A stretch of 26,294 nt of DNA from CAYJXA01 sp964404595 (lineage in GTDB: Archaea; Nanobdellota; Nanobdellia; Woesearchaeales; GW2011-AR9). Positions 21,051-26,294 of the stretch are shown one piece after another. A model generated the notes under the pieces. That model was not told the origin of the DNA. It searched no databases and saw only the letters and a program-made list of their open reading frames with translations. The position numbers and the translations under genes were made by a program. Within the stretch, counting starts at the first letter, position 1, and every line of letters begins with the position of its first letter. The stretch spans positions 1 to 26,294 of the forward strand of contig CAYOKQ010000017.1 in assembly GCA_964404595.1 (NCBI GenBank), read 5' to 3'.

Positions 21051-22115
21051 ATGGATCCTTTAACGGAACTTCGAGCAGCGCAGCACGACAAAAAAGGCTC
21101 AGAGGATACGGTTTCGGAACTCCTTGCGGCACTCCAAGAACAAATCAAAGGCGGCCAATCAACTGGTGATCCCATTACCGATGTTGTAATTCTAGAATTT
21201 GAGGGACGAAAAAGTGCCGAAGACAAAATCAGGTCTTTAGATGCCAGTTTACGGGAACATAAAGGCGAGTTGGTGGCTCTGCAAGAAGATTATCATTTTT
21301 CATGGGGGAATGAAGGGTGTTTTGGAGGCGGGCATTCCAGAAGTCCATCTCAGCTCCTCGTTGGCCGAGTTCAAGAACCTTGTTTAAAATTCTATAACAC
21401 TACAAACTGGGTTGAAAAAATATTGGGTAAACATGTCGATGCCGAAATTTGTGTTGATCCTTTACTCACCATTCGTGGAGATGGAAAAGAGCACGCCAAT
21501 GACCCTGTTCTGGTACTTCGCCAAAAGCCTTCTTTAGAGCGCCAGAAGAATATTCCATTATTGCTAGGGCTGTATGTTGGCCTTCGTACTTCCGATATGG
21601 CGCAGGCTCGCATTGAAGCGATTACTGGCGCAAGACCATCGGGATTTTTCGGAGAAAGTGCGAGCACAAGTTGCTATAACTATACGCTGCACGTGGGTAC
21701 ACCAGCAGTTGATGCACTCTTTGAAGAGCTTAGCTTAATATGGCTTTTATCCATAAAAGAAAGACCTAAAGCAAAGGAGGAGTTTTATCCCCAACAGCGA
21801 ACATTATTATTAGATGAGACAGCGTGCAGAGCCTACTTTGATCAGAGAGAGCAACAAAAAGCAACTGCGAAGCTCGCCAGTGACAATACCTTACTCGAAA
21901 CATTATTACAGGCAACATACAACACCCGCGGGGTGGTAAAGGACACCGGCTTAAAAGTGCAAGCGGATATAGCGAAACTACTTGAGCAAGCAGTGGAGAA
22001 GAACTTACATACGCAAGACAGAATATTTGCCCCAACATATTGGCCAGGCGTAGAGATACATGTTGGGGAAGTGGTGCAAAACTGGTGCAAGGACTATAAG
22101 ATAGAAATAAAGTAA
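21051..22115 (+). CDS. Unrecognised 354-aa soluble protein with N-terminal coiled coil
   Basis: The product has 354 residues. Residues 1-85 are a charged, probably coiled-coil region (SEDTVSELLAALQEQIKGG, EDKIRSLDASLREHKGELV). A Gly-rich loop GNEGCFGGGHSRSPSQ follows, then mixed alpha/beta sequence (LKFYNTTNWVEKIL, LYVGLRTSDMAQARIEAITG, ASTSCYNYTLHVG), and a helical C-terminus ending in TYWPGVEIHVGEVVQNW. No signal peptide or membrane segment is seen. I do not recognise it. TATATAAAAG at 21011-21020 is 40 nt upstream, implying a leader of about 10 nt. It is a single plus-strand gene ending 15 bp from a convergent operon. Confidence 0.72.
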   Translation: MDPLTELRAAQHDKKGSEDTVSELLAALQEQIKGGQSTGDPITDVVILEFEGRKSAEDKIRSLDASLREHKGELVALQEDYHFSWGNEGCFGGGHSRSPSQLLVGRVQEPCLKFYNTTNWVEKILGKHVDAEICVDPLLTIRGDGKEHANDPVLVLRQKPSLERQKNIPLLLGLYVGLRTSDMAQARIEAITGARPSGFFGESASTSCYNYTLHVGTPAVDALFEELSLIWLLSIKERPKAKEEFYPQQRTLLLDETACRAYFDQREQQKATAKLASDNTLLETLLQATYNTRGVVKDTGLKVQADIAKLLEQAVEKNLHTQDRIFAPTYWPGVEIHVGEVVQNWCKDYKIEIK

Positions 22116-22130
22116 AAAAGTAAAACTAAT

Positions 22131-22772
22131 TTATTTCCCGCCCATTCTCACAAATACTCCGGCTTTGTATTGTGTTGGCAATCCTTTACCATAATCAACT
22201 TCAGTGGCAGCGCCTACAGTAAACCCGTCAGCAACTTTTAATCCCAGATGCGCGCGGCTGCTTCCTTTCCTCACTTGTTCATTTGCCCACACTACTTGCT
22301 CGGCTTCTGCGGAAATTCTTGCGGTAAGTGGATGTGAAGCATTCAGTAGCAGTTCTCCTAATCGCGGAGATTCTATGCTCGAAGTTAACGCAGCATATCC
22401 TTTACCTGCTCCTAATGCCGTTGAATATGATACACCTGCTTGCGGCACCAGTGTATCTTCTGCCAATCGTCCCTGTCCCACCAATCGAAATCCTGCCAGA
22501 TCACCGATGCTCAATTCATTTTGCATGAACGAGGCATTCTTATCATCGTAGCCGCGAAATCGCCGTACTCTGGTGAAATATTGCAGATTGAGATCTTCGT
22601 CACCGATTCCCGTGCCGGCTTTGACTTCCAAAAGCACGCCTTTCTGGCTGCCAAAAGTTTCGACGCTGACTTTATCGGCGTGAACTGGGGTGACATATAT
22701 GGCTAAGGCTGTAAGTCCGGCTATTGCTGCTGCAATTCGTTGTGCTAAAAAGTGATCATTCTTTTTTACCAT
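22131..22772 (-). CDS. Secreted beta-strand-rich protein
   Basis: The product has 213 residues. A long signal peptide (basic start MVKKNDHF, hydrophobic IAAAIAGLTALAIYVTPVHA) has a likely cleavage after A32. The mature chain is a series of short alternating strands separated by Gly/Asp/Asn turns (VSVETFGSQKGVLLEVKAG, NLQYFTRVRRFRGYDDKN, AGFRLVGQGRLAED, QAGVSYSTALGAGKGYAAL, TARISAEAEQVVWANEQV, RAHLGLKVADGFTVG, YKAGVFVRMGG). This is the look of a beta-barrel, although archaea generally lack a barrel-bearing outer membrane. A GGAG Shine-Dalgarno lies at 22780-22783. Its start overlaps the end of a 23-residue reading frame. It is the last gene of the operon from 23782. Function unknown. Confidence 0.75.
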   Translation of the reverse strand: MVKKNDHFLAQRIAAAIAGLTALAIYVTPVHADKVSVETFGSQKGVLLEVKAGTGIGDEDLNLQYFTRVRRFRGYDDKNASFMQNELSIGDLAGFRLVGQGRLAEDTLVPQAGVSYSTALGAGKGYAALTSSIESPRLGELLLNASHPLTARISAEAEQVVWANEQVRKGSSRAHLGLKVADGFTVGAATEVDYGKGLPTQYKAGVFVRMGGK

Positions 22773-22837
22773 TTTTTTTCTCCAATCATTGGATCAATTG
22801 TCCAACGAGCTTTTATTTTTTTAATGATATTTTTCAT
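22766..22837 (-). CDS. 23-residue basic peptide, coupled to both neighbours
   Basis: The frame MKNIIKKIKARWTIDPMIG continues to KKW and then TAA. Its ATG overlaps the upstream methyltransferase stop as ATGA (22834-22837). Its last codons overlap the start of the secreted protein by seven bases. The first twelve residues form a basic amphipathic helix. The overlaps at both ends make chance unlikely and suggest a translated coupling peptide or a small protein. No family is known to me. Confidence 0.5.
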   Translation of the reverse strand: MKNIIKKIKARWTIDPMIGEKKW

Positions 22838-23532
22838 TGTAGTTCTCTTCCCGTAAATTCATACAAGAATAGTTCATTTTGGAAATCATTTAATCCTGAT
22901 AATGGAAGTATCTGTTGACAAACTGCTTCCAACTTGTAACCATTTTTTTGAGCAATCTCTTTTATTCGTTCTGGATGTGCATAATTACTTGAACCCAAAA
23001 GAAGCCTTCCATTATCTGTAAGATGGTCTGTTGCTTGTGCAACATATCTTTGTAGGCCTTCAAAATCCGGATCAAATGCAGCTCGTAAAAGAATCTCCTC
23101 TGGTTTGTATTCAAGATTAAATGGATGATTCCAGAGAATAATATCAAATCTCTCATCTTGAGCTAAACCACTATAAATATCTCCTTGAATAACTCTTCCT
23201 TCTAAATTATGTCTTTTCAAGTTTTCTTTTGTGTTAGCAACAGCTTCTGGGTTGATGTCGGTTGCTGTAACGCTAGATGCACCATTAAGACCTGCCCAGA
23301 CGGTCGCCAAACCAGTACCGGAACCAACCTCAAGAAATGATCTCCCGCGGACCATCTCCCCAACTTTACTGGCATACCATTCACTATCTCTGAAATACTT
23401 TGGAGAAAAAACCCCTGGGAACACAATTATACCTATACCTAAAGTATCACTCTCCCAGCCATATCTCTCTCGATGACCAGCGATTTGGCTAAAGACCCCG
23501 TACAATTCCCGAAACCAATCTATTCTATTCAT
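22834..23532 (-). CDS. HemK/RsmC-like class I methyltransferase
   Basis: The product has 232 residues. A lead-in typical of the MTS group (FPGVFSPKYFRDSEW, 38-52) precedes motif I FLEVGSGTGLATVWAG (66-81), ATDINPEAV (90-98), and a motif IV variant WNHPF (134-138) in place of NPPF/NPPY. MTS enzymes with this motif methylate planar nitrogens (Gln side chains of release factors, guanine or adenine in rRNA/DNA). A histidine at the second position of the motif is unusual. A GGTGAT Shine-Dalgarno precedes the ATG. It follows a receiver-like gene and overlaps the 23-residue frame. Confidence 0.82.
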   Translation of the reverse strand: MNRIDWFRELYGVFSQIAGHRERYGWESDTLGIGIIVFPGVFSPKYFRDSEWYASKVGEMVRGRSFLEVGSGTGLATVWAGLNGASSVTATDINPEAVANTKENLKRHNLEGRVIQGDIYSGLAQDERFDIILWNHPFNLEYKPEEILLRAAFDPDFEGLQRYVAQATDHLTDNGRLLLGSSNYAHPERIKEIAQKNGYKLEAVCQQILPLSGLNDFQNELFLYEFTGRELQ

Positions 23533-23564
23533 TTTAAATCACCTTTGGCGGGAGTTGCTTGCAT
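23529..23564 (-). CDS. Possible 11-residue leader peptide before the methyltransferase
   Basis: The frame MQATPAKGDLK starts after GAGG (spacing about five) and its TGA overlaps the methyltransferase start as ATGA. It fills the 43-bp space between the receiver-like gene and the methyltransferase. It could be a coupling peptide or chance; nothing else supports it. Confidence 0.25.
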   Translation of the reverse strand: MQATPAKGDLK

Positions 23565-23575
23565 TTTGTCCTCTA

Positions 23576-23782
23576 TTATCGTTCGCTTTGGATGAGTCGT
23601 TCCAATGCTGATGGAAACATCAAATCAGTAAGCAGGACCTTCTTCCCACTCAAAGAATCTACTGCGGAGGCAAAGTCCGCGACGACGGTAAGATTGTGCC
23701 CGGCCAGCAAGACATAAGCTGCCTCTATGTGTCTGGGATCATCTTCCACGACTAAAATATCATATTTGGTTGAATTAATCAT
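23576..23782 (-). CDS. Truncated response-regulator receiver-like protein (68 aa)
   Basis: The product has 68 residues. KYDILVVEDDPRHIEAAYVLL carries the acidic pair of a receiver domain, and KVLLTDLMFPSA carries the predicted phospho-acceptor Asp. A complete receiver is about 120 residues; the conserved Thr/Ser and Lys of the second half are missing. No continuation is seen in other frames, and the next gene starts 43 bp on, so it is either a natural half-receiver or a remnant. A GGTGA Shine-Dalgarno precedes the ATG. It is first in the operon and divergent from the five-sensor TrmB gene. Confidence 0.7.
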   Translation of the reverse strand: MINSTKYDILVVEDDPRHIEAAYVLLAGHNLTVVADFASAVDSLSGKKVLLTDLMFPSALERLIQSER

Positions 23783-23840
23783 TTTGTGTCACCTTTTTTG
23801 TCGGTTTGTTGTCACTTTTTAATACTCAATTAAAATAAAC

Positions 23841-23872
23841 AATATTTAAATATTACCTACCCCATAAGGGGG
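23841..23872. promoter_or_regulatory. Palindromic TATA element and inverted-repeat operator
   Basis: AATATTTAAATATT (23841-23854) is a perfect 14-bp palindrome and can serve both directions. TTTAAATA starts 32 nt before the ATG at 23877. On minus it would give a leader of about 35-40 nt to the receiver-like gene. At the predicted plus-strand start lies CCCC-ATAA-GGGG (23860-23871), an inverted repeat of the kind bound by dimeric wHTH proteins. Confidence 0.6.
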
Positions 23873-23876
23873 AGTA

Positions 23877-26279
23877 ATGGCCATTAAAACAGAACTATTA
23901 GAAGAAATAGGCTTAACTAAATCGGAAATCAAAGTATATCTGGCTTTATTAGAGCTAGGCTCGGCCAGCTCTGGCCCCATCGTAGACAAGTCAGGCGCTT
24001 CTTCTTCTAAAATCTATGAGATTCTGGAAAAGCTGATTCAAAAGGGATTGGTGAGCTACATCATCAAATCCGGTATCAAATACTTTGAGGCAGCCGAGCC
24101 GCAGCGAATCTTAGAATACGTACAGGAAAAAGAAAAAAAGCTTCAAGACCAAACAAGAAAAATAGAAGAATTACTTCCAGAACTTGAATTGAAACGAAAA
24201 TTATCCAAATATAAAAGTGAAGCCACTATCTACAAAGGGATGAAAGGCCTGGAAACGGCATTTAAAGATATTTTTCAAGTTCTCACAAAAGGAGACACCA
24301 ATTATGTTTTTGTGGTGGGAGAATTAGATGAACGCATGAACCAATTCTTCAAGCGGCAATATGAACTGCGGGCAAAAGCAGGCATTAGGACGAAAACTAT
24401 CTTTTCGGAAGCAGGAAGGCCATATTATGAGTCGAGAAAAACAACTCCTCTTTTTGAAGGCAAAGTGATTGGCACCACCACGTCTCCTGCCACCATCAAT
24501 ATTTATGGGCATAAAGTGAACATACGCATGGGTACATCAAAAGATGTTCTATGTGTGGTCATCGATAATAAAGAGTTGGCCGATTCCTTTTTAGAACAAT
24601 TTGAGAGATTGTGGGACCAGGACACCATTGTCAGCAAAGGCATGAAAGCATTGATCGATACTCTGAAAAGATTTGTTGATGAGATTAAACCAGGAGATAC
24701 TTTTGATGCTTTGGGAACTGCTTTTGGCGTGAAAGGAAATGAACAACAATGGGCTCATGCCCTTCACGAATTTCATCAATACCGATTGCAAAAAGGGATT
24801 AAAGCAAGGTGGCTCTTTCGACAAGGAAGCATGCCAATAATAGAGAAAAATAAACAGAATTATACCTTAGGGGAGATTAAATTCTTACCGTATAAAACAG
24901 AATCTCCGGTTCCCGTCGCTATACATCCTTATAAGGAACGCACCTTGTTAATTATCCAAGAGAAAGAGCCCACCATCATTACGATCAATAATAAAGAAGT
25001 GACGGAATCATTCCATAAACATTTTGAATCCATCTGGAACCAGGAGGTGACCGTAGGATATGGATTTGAGGCCTTCGAGCGCGAATGGACTTCTTTGTTC
25101 GATGAACTTATGCCCGGCGAGAGTTACGATGCTTTAGGTGCTGCATTTGGTATCCTTGAGAATGAAGCGCAATTTGTCAATTTTTTTAAGAAATTACATG
25201 AAAACAGGATTGCACGAAAGATCAAAAGCAGGCTTCTTTTTAGGCCGGGAGCCCTGACCGTTGTTGAAAAGTATGGGTTGAAAAATCTCTACAGCAAAGA
25301 TCTGCAATACAAGACACTCCCATTAGAATCTGAATCCCCGGTGGAAATATTCGTAGCCAAAGAAAGGACCATCCTTCTCGTGCAGAAAAAAGAGCCCGTG
25401 ACCATTACGATTCGAAACAAAGAAATTGCCGAATCATTTAAACAGCATTTTAACCATCTGTGGAACCAAGAGATTAGAATTCTTCACGGCATGGATGGGA
25501 TAAAAACTGTCTTTGAAGATATTCTGGCGTTCGGGGAATGTGACTTTATCGGAGCACGAGGATATTTTGTCGACAAAGCACCAAAAAGTTATATCGATGA
25601 TTGGGAGCAGCGAGCGATACAGCGAGGACTGAAGATTAGAAACATTGTTGATCCTGAAGTAAAAGGGCGAAGGATAACCACCTTTCCTTTTATCCAGACA
25701 AAATATACTCTTACCAAAGAATTTAGCACGTTAAGCGTGTTCTGGATATACGGAGAAAAAGTCGCAATTACCAATTGGATGGATAAAGAACCGTTTATCA
25801 TTGTGATTGAAAACAAGAATCTCAATAGGGCATATCGGCAGCAATTCGAACTGCTGTGGAACCAGCGCATGGTTTCGTTTGAAGGAGAAGCTGGCGTTCG
25901 GGCAGTCTTTGATGACATGCTCAATTACAAAGAGGTTTATTTCATCGGTGGAAACGGAGGGATCAAGAAATATTTTCCCCAGTATTGGGAGGAACATAAT
26001 AAAGAACGAGTGAAGAAAAAAGTAGTGTGGCATGACCTCATCGATGCCACCAGACTATCAGAGTTATTTCCCGGACAGAAATTAACGAAAGTGCCATATT
26101 ATCAATACAAAATCCTGCCTCTGGAGTTAAGCAGCCCTCACGTCATTGCCTTTTATGGTGATAAAGTTGCCAATATCATTTGGAGAGAAAATACGTTGGT
26201 AACCATCATTGAAGATAAAGAAATTCGCGAAGGGTATCAGAAATATTTTGAGTATTTGTGGAAAGCGATAAAGAGGTAA
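23877..26279 (+). CDS. Giant TrmB-like regulator: one winged helix plus five tandem sensor repeats
   Basis: The product has 800 residues, about three times the usual TrmB-type length. The winged helix is at 5-75 (IGLTKSEIKVYLALLELG, SSKIYEILEKLIQKGLV) and the coiled-coil linker at 78-110. Five repeats of 130-141 residues follow: 116-248, 250-389, 391-531, 533-663 and 665-797. Each opens with a G-centred motif (YKGMKGLETAF, SKGMKALIDTL, GYGFEAFEREW, LHGMDGIKTVF, FEGEAGVRAVF) and closes with I-x-N/D-K-x-x followed by a helix ending F-x-x-L/I-W-N/D-Q (DNKELADSFLEQFERLWDQ; NNKEVTESFHKHFESIWNQ; and so on). Repeats 2 and 3 are most alike (DALGTAFG/DALGAAFG). The single-sensor TrmB at 16197 has one such unit. 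It is probably a DNA-binding regulator with several ligand sites. The stop at 26277-26279 is clear. Confidence 0.9.
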   Translation: MAIKTELLEEIGLTKSEIKVYLALLELGSASSGPIVDKSGASSSKIYEILEKLIQKGLVSYIIKSGIKYFEAAEPQRILEYVQEKEKKLQDQTRKIEELLPELELKRKLSKYKSEATIYKGMKGLETAFKDIFQVLTKGDTNYVFVVGELDERMNQFFKRQYELRAKAGIRTKTIFSEAGRPYYESRKTTPLFEGKVIGTTTSPATINIYGHKVNIRMGTSKDVLCVVIDNKELADSFLEQFERLWDQDTIVSKGMKALIDTLKRFVDEIKPGDTFDALGTAFGVKGNEQQWAHALHEFHQYRLQKGIKARWLFRQGSMPIIEKNKQNYTLGEIKFLPYKTESPVPVAIHPYKERTLLIIQEKEPTIITINNKEVTESFHKHFESIWNQEVTVGYGFEAFEREWTSLFDELMPGESYDALGAAFGILENEAQFVNFFKKLHENRIARKIKSRLLFRPGALTVVEKYGLKNLYSKDLQYKTLPLESESPVEIFVAKERTILLVQKKEPVTITIRNKEIAESFKQHFNHLWNQEIRILHGMDGIKTVFEDILAFGECDFIGARGYFVDKAPKSYIDDWEQRAIQRGLKIRNIVDPEVKGRRITTFPFIQTKYTLTKEFSTLSVFWIYGEKVAITNWMDKEPFIIVIENKNLNRAYRQQFELLWNQRMVSFEGEAGVRAVFDDMLNYKEVYFIGGNGGIKKYFPQYWEEHNKERVKKKVVWHDLIDATRLSELFPGQKLTKVPYYQYKILPLELSSPHVIAFYGDKVANIIWRENTLVTIIEDKEIREGYQKYFEYLWKAIKR

Positions 26280-26294
26280 ACAACCCATGAATAT

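Noticed and set aside
21392..22090. Minus-strand frames opposite the 354-residue protein
   Set aside because: They are low-complexity, Ser/Cys-rich shadows without start signals or domains.
22204..22706. Plus-strand frames opposite the secreted beta protein
   Set aside because: The minus-strand frame has a signal peptide, a Shine-Dalgarno and operon coupling; the plus-strand frames have none.
26287..26294. Start of a next plus-strand gene (ATG at 26287)
   Set aside because: Only two complete codons remain before the window ends; it cannot be supported.
1..26294. CRISPR arrays, insertion sequences, rRNA genes
   Set aside because: No regularly spaced repeats, no transposase-like frame with terminal inverted repeats, and no 16S/23S/5S sequence were seen on either strand.

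Overview
This window comes from an archaeon, most likely a small-genome DPANN lineage of the Woesearchaeota/Pacearchaeota type. That placement is inferred from gene content, not from a phylogeny. The archaeal evidence is strong: archaeal-type ribosomal proteins uL3, uL4, uL23 and uL2, both DNA topoisomerase VI subunits, two TrmB-type regulators, a Pno1/Dim2-like KH protein, a TRAM protein, an archaeal-type TyrRS, and tRNA genes with introns. Most transcription units have a TTTAWATA-like TATA box 27-31 nt upstream of the start codon, so transcripts are probably leaderless. Shine-Dalgarno sites (GGAG, GGTGA, GGAGGT) appear mainly inside operons. Two runs of ten Ns mark scaffold joins inside uL23 and uL3.

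Layout. 1-3043 (minus): operon uL3-uL4-uL23-uL2 followed directly by a lipoprotein gene. Every junction is stop-N-ATG. 3080-3286: a compact set of hairpins ending in T6, a candidate plus-strand ncRNA. 3382-6106 (plus): an operon of unrecognised genes (helical protein, two-TM protein, GNAT-like protein, small protein, membrane protein with an in-frame UGA, short TraB-like fragment). 6151-7104: class II Fic protein whose TATA box sits between two 11-bp direct repeats. 7058-8942 (minus): RNase H-like nuclease and an NFACT/Rqc2 protein without its C-terminal domain. 8989-9708: tRNA-Cys, a GNAT acetyltransferase and intron-containing tRNA-Arg, then a broken LAGLIDADG endonuclease. 10106-13371: DHH phosphoesterase, methyltransferase, lipoprotein with three beta-sandwich domains, and a methyltransferase-like protein. 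13378-16164: Topo VI A and B. 16197-18543: single-sensor TrmB regulator divergent from two tandem paralogous HTH genes. 18573-20857: KH protein, TyrRS, a tRNA-Leu(CAA) that I resolve as carrying two introns, and a TRAM protein. 21051-22115: unrecognised protein. 22131-23782 (minus): tightly coupled operon of a short receiver-like protein, a methyltransferase, a 23-residue protein and a secreted beta-rich protein. 23877-26279 (plus): an 800-residue TrmB-like regulator with one winged helix and five tandem sensor repeats.

How it fits together. Much of the window is translation and chromosome housekeeping (ribosome, tRNAs, TyrRS, rRNA-processing KH protein, NFACT, Topo VI). The accessory signal is regulatory and cell-surface: TrmB-type sensors, paired HTH proteins, secreted or lipid-anchored proteins. 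The five-sensor TrmB protein diverges from the surface-protein operon across a promoter with a perfectly palindromic TATA box and has a C4/G4 inverted repeat at its own start. It may therefore control both itself and that operon. The strongest candidates for something undescribed are this five-sensor regulator, the two-intron tRNA-Leu, the structured RNA next to the ribosomal operon, and the split uL4 with an A-AAA-AAG slippery site.
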